DNA of 43,163 nt, taken from contig CADABS010000014.1 in NCBI GenBank assembly GCA_902786245.1, forward strand, positions 1 through 43,163, in the 5' to 3' direction. Source of the stretch: an uncultured Erysipelotrichaceae bacterium (GTDB lineage: Bacteria > Bacillota_I > Bacilli_A > Erysipelotrichales > Erysipelotrichaceae). This document shows, piece after piece, positions 20,380-27,631 of this stretch. The first letter of the stretch is position 1. Each line of letters begins with the position of its first letter. The translations under genes and the position numbers were made by a program. Under the pieces are notes generated by a model, which saw only the letters and a program-made list of their open reading frames with translations, had not been told where the DNA came from and made no database searches.

Positions 20380-21880
20380 CGATGCCTGCGCTCCAGTTAT
20401 TCCGGCAGTACAGCAGCATTTTTTCTTTTAATTCCGCAGCCAGTGTTTTCGTCATGCAGCCGGGTACACAGCGCCATGTCCACGGTGTACTCCTGCCGGA
20501 AGGATCATTTGTCCGGGCAGAAGAGCCCAGTCCGAGCAGATCCTGCATCTGAACAATTGCCAGATCCGATGAACATGCGTACACACCGCGCAGTACGCCT
20601 CTGGCGATGCCTTCTTCTTTATTGAGACCCAGATATGCCTTTGCTCTTTCGATCCTTGCCTTGTTGTCGGGATTGTCGATCCAGCCCTGCAGCGTATCAT
20701 TGTCATGCGTTCCGGTATAGACAACCGTGTTCTTTTCATACTGGAACGGCATATAGATGGAACCCGGATCATTGGGATCAAAAGCATACTGCATGATCCG
20801 CATGCCCGGATAGCCGCTCTGTCTGACCATATCCATGAATTCCGGTGTCAGCTGACCGAGATCTTCCACGATGATCGGCTTCTTCCCGATTTTTTCTTCC
20901 AGCTTACGGAATACTTCCAGACCCGGTCCCCGGCGCCACTGGCCGTTGCGGGCATTTTCGTCTTTTGCCGGAACAGCATAATAGGAAAGATATCCCTGGA
21001 AATGATCAATTCTCAGCATATCGCAGTACTTTGCGGTAAATGCAGCCCGGTCCAGCCACCAGCTGTAATTCTGGTTTTTCATCGCTTCCCAGTTGAACAG
21101 CGGGTTGCCCCATTTCTGTCCGTCCGGATGGGCACCGTCCGGTCCGAAGCCCGATACATATGTCAGCTGATGCGCACTGTCGATTTCAAACTGCTCGGGA
21201 TGCGCCCATACATCGATGGAATCCGCTGCGACATAGAACGGCAGGTCGCCGATGATCTGGATGCCTCTGCGGTTGGCATATGCCTTCAGTTCCTTCAGCT
21301 GTGAGAAGAACAGATACTGCACCCGCTGCCAGAAGAGAACATCTTCACGCAGACGGTACGCTTCCTGCCGGACCGCTTCGCTGCGCGCATTCTGCAGTTC
21401 TTCCGGCCAGGTCTGCCAGGCAGCACCCTTTCGGTCATTCTTGATGGCCATGAATACGGCATAATCCTTCAGCCAGCTGCTTTCCTCCTGCACAAACTGC
21501 AGATAATCCTGCGGATGCAGAGCTGCCAGTCTCACTGCGGCTTTGCGGAGAACCTTGATGCGTTCATTGTAGAGAATGCCGTAATCGATCTGGTCGGCTT
21601 TCTTTGCCCATTTGATCTTTGTGACTTCTTCCTTTTTCAGAAGACTCTTTCCGATCAGCATATCCAGATCGATCAGATAAGTGTTTCCGGCATAGGAAGA
21701 AAGCGCCTGGTACGGCGAATTGCCGAAACCGGTCGGTCCCAGCGGCAGAATCTGCCAGTATGTCTGGCCTGCCTCAGCCAGAAAATCTATAAAATCACGG
21801 GCATCTTTGCCCATTGTTCCGATCCCGTATGGTGATGGAAGAGAAGAAATCGGCAGTAATATACCTGCACTGCGTATCAT
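20375..21880 (-). CDS. malQ: 4-alpha-glucanotransferase (amylomaltase, GH77)
   Basis: Disproportionates maltodextrins by transferring alpha-1,4-glucan segments, releasing glucose. The 501-residue protein has GH77 landmarks: SSLPSPYGIGTMG and YWQILPLGPTGFGNSPYQ near the N-terminus, GDLPFYVAADSIDVWA, catalytic region LRIDHFQGY (nucleophile aspartate), VEDLGQLTPE (acid/base region) and YTGTHDNDTLQGW. I choose the ATG at 21880 because AAGGGG lies nine bases upstream; an in-frame TTG three codons earlier directly abuts that site. Transcribed from its own promoter between the rlmH terminator and its start, and followed by ptsH and pgm. Confidence 0.97.
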   Translation of the reverse strand: MIRSAGILLPISSLPSPYGIGTMGKDARDFIDFLAEAGQTYWQILPLGPTGFGNSPYQALSSYAGNTYLIDLDMLIGKSLLKKEEVTKIKWAKKADQIDYGILYNERIKVLRKAAVRLAALHPQDYLQFVQEESSWLKDYAVFMAIKNDRKGAAWQTWPEELQNARSEAVRQEAYRLREDVLFWQRVQYLFFSQLKELKAYANRRGIQIIGDLPFYVAADSIDVWAHPEQFEIDSAHQLTYVSGFGPDGAHPDGQKWGNPLFNWEAMKNQNYSWWLDRAAFTAKYCDMLRIDHFQGYLSYYAVPAKDENARNGQWRRGPGLEVFRKLEEKIGKKPIIVEDLGQLTPEFMDMVRQSGYPGMRIMQYAFDPNDPGSIYMPFQYEKNTVVYTGTHDNDTLQGWIDNPDNKARIERAKAYLGLNKEEGIARGVLRGVYACSSDLAIVQMQDLLGLGSSARTNDPSGRSTPWTWRCVPGCMTKTLAAELKEKMLLYCRNNWSAGID

Positions 21881-21913
21881 ATGATGCAACCCCTTTCAGT
21901 TTTCACTCAGACT

Positions 21914-21950
21914 ATTATAGCACCTATCCGCTAAATCTCCGAACGCGTTC
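21914..21950 (-). promoter_or_regulatory. malQ promoter with palindrome GAACGCGTTC
   Basis: An extended -10 TGCTATAAT on the minus strand lies at 21914-21922. The -35 region is weak and is bordered by the perfect 10-bp palindrome GAACGCGTTC at 21941-21950. Central-CG palindromes of this kind are typical of LacI-family operators such as MalR or CcpA sites; the regulator itself is not in the window. Confidence 0.55.
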
Positions 21951-22012
21951 AGTTAAGACCTGCATATTCACCGGAAGCTTTTGAAAACTGCATCATCAGC
22001 GTATCCGCTATG

Positions 22013-22036
22013 AAAAAACTCCGGCAATGACCGGAG
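22013..22036 (-). terminator. Terminator of the rlmH operon
   Basis: On the minus strand CTCCGG pairs with CCGGAG around a 6-base loop, followed by six T residues, immediately after the rlmH stop. Confidence 0.9.
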
Positions 22037-22038
22037 CT

Positions 22039-22515
22039 TTACTTATGATAGGGTTCATTGCGGCTGATCCGGAAACAGCGGTAGACCTGTTCCAGAACCA
22101 GGATCCGGCAGAGCTGATGGGGAAAGGTGCAGTCGCTGAGCTTCCAGCGGAAATCCGCCCGTTTCTTCAGATCATCGGATACACCCAGGGAACCGCCGAT
22201 CACGAAATCGATGCGGCTGCGGGAATGGTCATAGAGATCCTGTATGAATGCGGCCATGGCGACAGAATCTTTTTCTTTTCCGGCCAGATCCAGCAGGATG
22301 ACATATTCATCGTCTCTGATCTGCTTCAGCAGCCTTGCGCCTTCATTGCGGATCACGATTTCATTCTGGGCATCGGAATTGTTCTCCGGTGCCTTTTCAT
22401 CTGCCACTTCGATGATTTCGATGCGGTCATATGCTTTCAGGCGCTTCAGATACTCGTTTACACCGTCCCGCATCCATGGCTCTTTCAGCTTTCCGCAGAC
22501 GATCAGACGTATCAT
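22039..22515 (-). CDS. rlmH: 23S rRNA pseudouridine-1915 N3-methyltransferase
   Basis: SPOUT-class, AdoMet-dependent enzyme that methylates pseudouridine 1915 in helix 69 of 23S rRNA on assembled ribosomes. The 158-residue length is typical. Visible landmarks are the AdoMet-binding knot segment DFVIGGSLGVSD, the LSDCTFPHQLCR segment and the C-terminal YRCFRISRNEPYHK, the counterpart of the conserved YR-N-PYH ending. Its ATG overlaps the stop of the HtrA-like gene by four bases. The position directly after walJ and htrA is the conserved Firmicutes arrangement. Confidence 0.96.
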   Translation of the reverse strand: MIRLIVCGKLKEPWMRDGVNEYLKRLKAYDRIEIIEVADEKAPENNSDAQNEIVIRNEGARLLKQIRDDEYVILLDLAGKEKDSVAMAAFIQDLYDHSRSRIDFVIGGSLGVSDDLKKRADFRWKLSDCTFPHQLCRILVLEQVYRCFRISRNEPYHK

Positions 22516-23549
22516 TGCAGGGTCACTCTCTCCGTGACTTCCTCTCCGTCCCGGATCAGTTTCACTTCCGTCTCATCTCCCGGCGCATGCGCATAGAGTA
22601 TTTTTCTCAGCGAATCCAGATCCGTTACCGGTTCCTCGCCGATGGCAGTCAGGATATCGCCGGTCTTCACAGCATCGTCTGCTGCGCTGTCGCTGTAGAC
22701 CATTTCAACCAGCACACCGCTGACGATATCCAGCGGGATGCCGAGCGTATTCTTTTCATAGTTTCTCATGTCGCTGACGCTGCGTCCGGACAGTCCCAGA
22801 CTTCCTCTGACCACCGACCCGTTCTCCATGATTTCGCTGTAGACCAGTTTCATCTCATTGACGCTGATGGCATAGCTCATGCGGTCAATCGCTCCGACCG
22901 GTCTGCTGATCAGCATACCGACCAGTTCGCCGCCGATGTTCATTAACGGCCCGCCATAGCAGTCCTGCGAAGCGGATGCATCGGTTTCGATAATATTGGC
23001 ATTCCAGCTGCTGAGAACGGATACCCGTCTCTGGCCCGGTTCAGAAACAACACCGAAGCTCACGGATCCGGTACCGGCAGAAGGTCTGCGCCCGCTCATG
23101 GCAATGATATATTCGCCCTGTTTCAGCAGCGTACTGTTGCCGGCGGTAAAAGGCGTCACCTCGAAACTGACAGGAACGCTCAGCAGAAGCAGTCCGGTCC
23201 CGGCATCCATGCCCAGGACTTCCGCTTCCGCCTGGCTGCCGGAATCAAAGATCACCGTGCATGCATTGGCAGCCAGTCCTTCATCGGCAATGGTGAAAAT
23301 CAATGCTCTTTCATTATCTGCCGCAAAGATCACACCGCTCAGCCAGGAATTGCCGGATACGATTGAAACCACCGAACCGCGCCATCTGGAAACCGTTTCC
23401 GTCAGTTCGGTCGTATAATTGGTCACCCTTGAATCGATGATATCCGATCCTGTTTCTTCCGGCTGCGCCTTGTTATCCAGCAGTCTGGCTGTCAGCCAGA
23501 TGTTCCAGACCAGCATGACAGCAAACAGTGCCGCAATCCATTTCTTCAT
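22512..23549 (-). CDS. HtrA/DegP-like membrane protein with lost catalytic triad, PDZ domain
   Basis: By position (between walJ and rlmH) and fold this 345-residue protein is the HtrA/DegP orthologue: N-terminal membrane anchor (residues 2-24), trypsin-like domain about 55-235, PDZ domain about 255-340. The catalytic triad is gone. The histidine segment (HtrA TN-HV) reads IFTIADEG at 84-91 with no histidine; TDLAVL reads TGLLLL with glycine at 119; GNSGGP reads DCYGGP with tyrosine at 198. The surrounding fold (ETDASASQDCYGGPLMN, GGELVGM) is well kept, so it is more likely a pseudoprotease acting as chaperone or scaffold than a decaying gene. The start at 23549 is required to keep the membrane helix and gives a 77-base overlap with walJ. 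Confidence 0.85.
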   Translation of the reverse strand: MKKWIAALFAVMLVWNIWLTARLLDNKAQPEETGSDIIDSRVTNYTTELTETVSRWRGSVVSIVSGNSWLSGVIFAADNERALIFTIADEGLAANACTVIFDSGSQAEAEVLGMDAGTGLLLLSVPVSFEVTPFTAGNSTLLKQGEYIIAMSGRRPSAGTGSVSFGVVSEPGQRRVSVLSSWNANIIETDASASQDCYGGPLMNIGGELVGMLISRPVGAIDRMSYAISVNEMKLVYSEIMENGSVVRGSLGLSGRSVSDMRNYEKNTLGIPLDIVSGVLVEMVYSDSAADDAVKTGDILTAIGEEPVTDLDSLRKILYAHAPGDETEVKLIRDGEEVTERVTLQ

Positions 23550-24294
23550 CTCCAGTTCCTTTCCTGATGATCTCATACTGCCCGGCAGCGCACAGAACCA
23601 GATTCCGGTTCAGGCTGCCCTTATGCGCAAGCAGAGCCCTTCTGCTTGTTTCCAGCGCAAGTTCCCGGGTATTTGCTTCCTGGGAAAGATGCGCAAGAAT
23701 AATCATTTTTGTTTTTTCGGTGACGATCCTGTCCAGAACAGCGGCACAGTCTTCATTGTTCAGATGGCCCTGATCGCTGTAAATCCTGGCCTTGAGAAAC
23801 TGCGGCCGCCTTGTCGCCATCAGCATCCCTACATCATGATTCGATTCCATGATGATATAATCCGCGCCTTTGAGAAGTTCCGTATAGCGCTCATTGACAT
23901 AGCCGGTATCCGTAATATAAACCAGTTTTTCGGTTCCGTTTTCAAACACATATCCGGTCGTATTCGGTGCATCATGCGACAGCGCAATCGGCGTGATTTT
24001 CAGCGTCTCCACCGCAAAGCTCTGCATCGGTCTGACCAGAAACACATCCGCTTCATCCAGTTCGATCGGGGCATAGACCGGCAGATCGCTGAAATGGCGG
24101 AGCTGGGAGATATGATCGGAATGATCATGCGTGATCAGCAGCGCATCGATTTCCTCTTTGGAATAGCCTGCTTTCTGCATCGACTGCAGCAGATATTTCT
24201 TCGTCGTACCGCAGTCGATCATAACGGCCGTTCCGTTGTCTCTGAGTAAGAAGCAGTTCCCTTTCGAACCGCTTGCCAGCAGTGCAAACTCCAT
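23473..24294 (-). CDS. walJ: WalJ/YycJ-type metallo-beta-lactamase-fold hydrolase
   Basis: Cytoplasmic metal-dependent hydrolase of the YycJ family, linked in other Firmicutes to coordination of cell division with DNA replication; some members show exonuclease activity. The 273-residue protein has MEFALLASGSKGNCF at the N-terminus, metal-binding THDHSDHI, LSHDAPNTTGY, the bridging aspartate in YITDTGY, ESNHD and the final histidine in LAHLSQEAN. I start it at 24294: GGAGG lies six bases upstream, and the ATG shares one base with the stop of the peptidase gene. Its 3' end runs 77 bases into the HtrA-like gene. The usual walR, walK, walH and walI neighbours are absent. Confidence 0.92.
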   Translation of the reverse strand: MEFALLASGSKGNCFLLRDNGTAVMIDCGTTKKYLLQSMQKAGYSKEEIDALLITHDHSDHISQLRHFSDLPVYAPIELDEADVFLVRPMQSFAVETLKITPIALSHDAPNTTGYVFENGTEKLVYITDTGYVNERYTELLKGADYIIMESNHDVGMLMATRRPQFLKARIYSDQGHLNNEDCAAVLDRIVTEKTKMIILAHLSQEANTRELALETSRRALLAHKGSLNRNLVLCAAGQYEIIRKGTGDEEMDCGTVCCHAGLEHLADSQTAG

Positions 24295-25814
24295 CATCCG
24301 CCTCCGATCGATGCGCAGTCCAGGAATCCGTCGCATGCATCGAATATGTCGCCTTTGTCATTCATGACACCGAAGTGCACATGCGGGCCCGAGGCCAGAC
24401 CGGTCATGCCGATATAGCCGATCAGCTGTCCCTTTGTAACGATATCCCCGACCTGCAGCGGACTCGGTATTCTCATATGTCCGTAATAGGTCAGATAGCC
24501 GTTGTTGTGATTGATAATAATATAGTTGCCGTTGACCCAGTTATAGCTGTTTTCTTCCACCACACCGGTATCCGAGGCATAGACATTGCCATAGGAATCG
24601 TACTGGTCGATCAGGTCCGTGCCGTTATGATTCCAATAGCAGTAGTGGCCGCAGGAAATTGCCGGATTGTCCACCGGGAAAATATACTTGCCCGTACCGA
24701 CATCCGGTTTCGCCATCGTACCCAATGCAATGACTTCGCTGACCGGCTCCGATGTCGTGACACTGGACTTTTCGGTACCGTTCATCAGAACGCCGTTGAC
24801 CCACCGTTCGGTATACAGTACATTCCTTGAACCGTTCTGTCCCTCCTGGCGGATCTGCTGTTCACCGACCAGAATATCGGCGTCTTCCACATACGAAGTC
24901 GAATAGTACACCGGCAGCTGCTTCAGCGATTCCCGGGTGACGACGATATCGATCGGCGACGTAAAGTAGGTGACGCACAACTGTTCTCCTTCATTGAGGA
25001 TCTGGTCCGTGCTGCTCAGCTTATCGCGGTTGATATTCAGGATCTGGGTCGCGGAAAGACCGTGATTCTTCGCTCCGACACCGGCGATCGTATCATACTG
25101 CCTGACCGTATAATACTCGCGTTCCGTGTTCTCGCCGTATTTCAGGTATTCCAGAACTTCATCTTCCGTTTTCATGATTTCATCCGGCCGCGCATATTCC
25201 CGCGATGTCGTGATCTTCTGGGCGATCATGATGCCGGTTTCCCGGCTGCCGAACGAAGTCAGCGCCGGAATGCTTTCATTTCGGGTGATCTGCAGCAGCG
25301 CACCGGAATCGATGAAATAGGAAACATAGGTATTCATCGCGGATTCATACAGATCCGCATCCGCCACATAGATCCGGGCGTAGACATCCGTGTCATCCGC
25401 AAACGAGACCGCTGTCGCTTCCAGCATATACAGATTATTGTCATCCAGATACTGCAGGATCTCTGCATCCGCATTCGTATATGTATAATAGCTGCGCTCC
25501 GCCGTCATATACATATCCTCTCCGAGATACGCCTTCGATCCCGGGAAGGTTTCTTCATATCTTTCTTTATAGACCTGCTTCAGATGTCTGTTCAGGACCC
25601 CTTCATCGCTCAGATATCCGATCAGCTGCCCGGAATGATAGACCGGGAATACCGTCGAATCAACGCCGTTGATCCGTTCAACTTTCTGATGGAAAAGACC
25701 GGCTTCCTCTTCTTCCACGGGCTTCATGCCCATCGAAGCGGTCAGGGACGGCTGAAAGAGCACGATGAAAACCGCGGCCGCAAAGCATCCCGCGATAATC
25801 AGTAACCGTTTCAT
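24294..25814 (-). CDS. Cell-wall peptidase: LysM, G5 and M23 domains, membrane-anchored
   Basis: Probable peptidoglycan endopeptidase or regulator acting outside the cell. The 506-residue protein has an N-terminal membrane helix (LLIIAGCFAAAVFIVLF), a region of unknown fold to about residue 235, a LysM domain (YYTVRQYDTIAGVGAKNHG, about 240-287), a G5 domain (about 298-378) and a C-terminal M23 domain with zinc motifs HNGTD and HVHF and the segment YLTYYGHM. The ATG at 25814 is ten bases after AGGAG; a GTG two codons earlier is also possible. It lies between dnaB and walJ, where wall-sensing walRKHI genes are commonly found, so a link to wall homeostasis is plausible but inferred. Confidence 0.88.
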   Translation of the reverse strand: MKRLLIIAGCFAAAVFIVLFQPSLTASMGMKPVEEEEAGLFHQKVERINGVDSTVFPVYHSGQLIGYLSDEGVLNRHLKQVYKERYEETFPGSKAYLGEDMYMTAERSYYTYTNADAEILQYLDDNNLYMLEATAVSFADDTDVYARIYVADADLYESAMNTYVSYFIDSGALLQITRNESIPALTSFGSRETGIMIAQKITTSREYARPDEIMKTEDEVLEYLKYGENTEREYYTVRQYDTIAGVGAKNHGLSATQILNINRDKLSSTDQILNEGEQLCVTYFTSPIDIVVTRESLKQLPVYYSTSYVEDADILVGEQQIRQEGQNGSRNVLYTERWVNGVLMNGTEKSSVTTSEPVSEVIALGTMAKPDVGTGKYIFPVDNPAISCGHYCYWNHNGTDLIDQYDSYGNVYASDTGVVEENSYNWVNGNYIIINHNNGYLTYYGHMRIPSPLQVGDIVTKGQLIGYIGMTGLASGPHVHFGVMNDKGDIFDACDGFLDCASIGGG

Positions 25815-25838
25815 GCGCACCGGACTCCTGTTCCGGCA

Positions 25839-27182
25839 CTATGACTGTGATGCGATGTTGTATAAAGCATTCGTGCTTCCCTCAAACGCAAGATATACCT
25901 TTCTGACTGCACCGTTACGGTGCTTGGCAATATTGATTTCCAGACGCTCTGTTCCTTCTTTTTCCGCCTGTTCGCGGATCTGATCGTCATAATAGGCTTC
26001 CCGGTACAGCATCAGTACGATATCGGCATCCTGCTCAATTGAACCTGATTCACGCAGGTCGCTGAGCATCGGATGCTTATTGTCTCTGCTTTCCACGCTG
26101 CGGCTCAGCTGCGACAGGGCAATGACAGGTACTTTCAGCTCACGGGCCAGCGCCTTCAGATTTCTTGAAATTTCCGAAACTTCCTGCTGGCGGTTTTCCG
26201 AGCGTCCGGCCGATGTGATCAGCTGAATATAGTCGATCAGGATCAGATTCAGACCGTGCTCCGCCTGCAGACGGCGGCACTTGGAAAAGATTTCCGGCAC
26301 TTTGACACCCGGAGTGGAATCGATGAAGATATTCGCATTCCGCAGTTCGCCGGCCGCTTCATTCAGCTGGTTCCATTCCGCTTCCATGAGTCTTCCGGTT
26401 CTCAGTTTGTCGCCGGCAATATGGCTCTTGGCACTGAGCAGACGCATTTCCAGCTGCTCAGCGGACATTTCCAGAGAGAAGATCGCAACCGCACCCTGGG
26501 GCTGATAGGCGGCGACATTCATCGCCAGATTCAGCGCAACCGCCGTCTTGCCCATGGAAGGACGGGCTGCCAGAATGATCAGATCGCCCTTCTGCAGACC
26601 GTGCGTTGTATGATCAAAATCCGTAAATCCCGTTTTCAGTCCTGTAATATCCGATTTCTGATCGCTCATCTTCCGGATATTGTCCATGACGCTGGCAACC
26701 AGTTCCTGCGAGGTGATGAATTCACCGGTACGCCGGTCGCGAGATACATTCAGAACCGCTTTTTCACAGCGGTCGAGATACTCATCGATATCCGGCTGGC
26801 CTTCGAAGCCTTCCTCCGTGATCGTCTGGGCTGCTTCGATCATTTTGCGCATGATCGCCTTGTCATGGATCAGTTCAACATATTTCTTTGTATTGGCACT
26901 GGTGACTGCCGCATTGGTCAGATCCGCAAGATATGTCAGACCGCCTACCTGATCCAGAATATCCAGATCCTTGAGGCGGGTTGCCATCATTGTCAGATCA
27001 ATGGCGCTGCCTTCCCGGTACAAAGCCTGGGCAGCCTGAAAAATACGCCGGTTGGCTTCCGTATAGAAATCGTCTTCCGACAGACCGAGTTCCATCGCGG
27101 TGCGGGCAGCACCGGGATAGACCATCATCGTACCGAGAAGACTTGCCTCCGCTTCAGGCGCAGACGGCAGGACCCGTGCCAT
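25839..27182 (-). CDS. dnaB: Replicative DNA helicase DnaB (DnaC in Bacillus naming)
   Basis: Hexameric replicative helicase that unwinds DNA ahead of the fork. The 447-residue protein has the N-terminal helical domain (EAEASLLGTMM) binding primase, a linker, and the RecA-like domain with Walker A ARPSMGKTA at about 207-214, FSLEMSAEQL, the Walker B region LILIDYIQLI, QLSRSVESR and the arginine-finger region DIVLMLYREAYY. Length is normal. Its ATG overlaps the rplI stop by one base (TAATG). The rplI-dnaB pair downstream of gdpP is a classic Firmicutes arrangement. Confidence 0.98.
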   Translation of the reverse strand: MARVLPSAPEAEASLLGTMMVYPGAARTAMELGLSEDDFYTEANRRIFQAAQALYREGSAIDLTMMATRLKDLDILDQVGGLTYLADLTNAAVTSANTKKYVELIHDKAIMRKMIEAAQTITEEGFEGQPDIDEYLDRCEKAVLNVSRDRRTGEFITSQELVASVMDNIRKMSDQKSDITGLKTGFTDFDHTTHGLQKGDLIILAARPSMGKTAVALNLAMNVAAYQPQGAVAIFSLEMSAEQLEMRLLSAKSHIAGDKLRTGRLMEAEWNQLNEAAGELRNANIFIDSTPGVKVPEIFSKCRRLQAEHGLNLILIDYIQLITSAGRSENRQQEVSEISRNLKALARELKVPVIALSQLSRSVESRDNKHPMLSDLRESGSIEQDADIVLMLYREAYYDDQIREQAEKEGTERLEINIAKHRNGAVRKVYLAFEGSTNALYNIASQS

Positions 27183-27631
27183 TATCCCTCACTCCCGATC
27201 AGCCTTACCCGGATTTCCGCAATGACATTTCTGTACAGTTCCATCCGGACTTTGGTGATGCCGAGACTCTGGATCGGCGCTGTATCCAGGATCTTGCGCT
27301 TATCGACCTTAATGCCCTGTTTTTCCAGTTCCTGTACGATCTGCTTTGTGGAAACAGAGCCGAATACACGGCCTTCCGCACCGGATTTGACATTGAAATT
27401 GAGGATCATCTTTTCCATCTTCGCTGCAGTTTCCCTGGCAGCTGCTTCTTTTCTGGCTTCTTCGGCTGCTTCTTCTGCCTTCTGCTCGCCGAGAATCTCA
27501 AGACTCTTCTTCGTCTCGGCAACAGCCAGACCTCTGGCAATCAGAAAATTTCTTGCATATCCGTCCGCAACATTGACGATATCGCCCTTCTTGCCGACCT
27601 TTTTTACATCCTGTTTAAGAATTACTCTCAT
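27182..27631 (-). CDS. rplI: 50S ribosomal protein L9
   Basis: Binds 23S rRNA and extends from the L1 side of the ribosome. The 149-residue protein has the L9 N-terminal signature KKGDIVNVADGYARNFLIARGLA, a long charged central helix rich in alanine and glutamate, and a C-terminal RNA-binding domain ending VRLIGSEG. I start it at 27631 (MRVILKQDV): GGAGGAG precedes it by four to five bases and lies within the last codons of gdpP. It overlaps gdpP by 17 bases and dnaB by one. Confidence 0.98.
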   Translation of the reverse strand: MRVILKQDVKKVGKKGDIVNVADGYARNFLIARGLAVAETKKSLEILGEQKAEEAAEEARKEAAARETAAKMEKMILNFNVKSGAEGRVFGSVSTKQIVQELEKQGIKVDKRKILDTAPIQSLGITKVRMELYRNVIAEIRVRLIGSEG

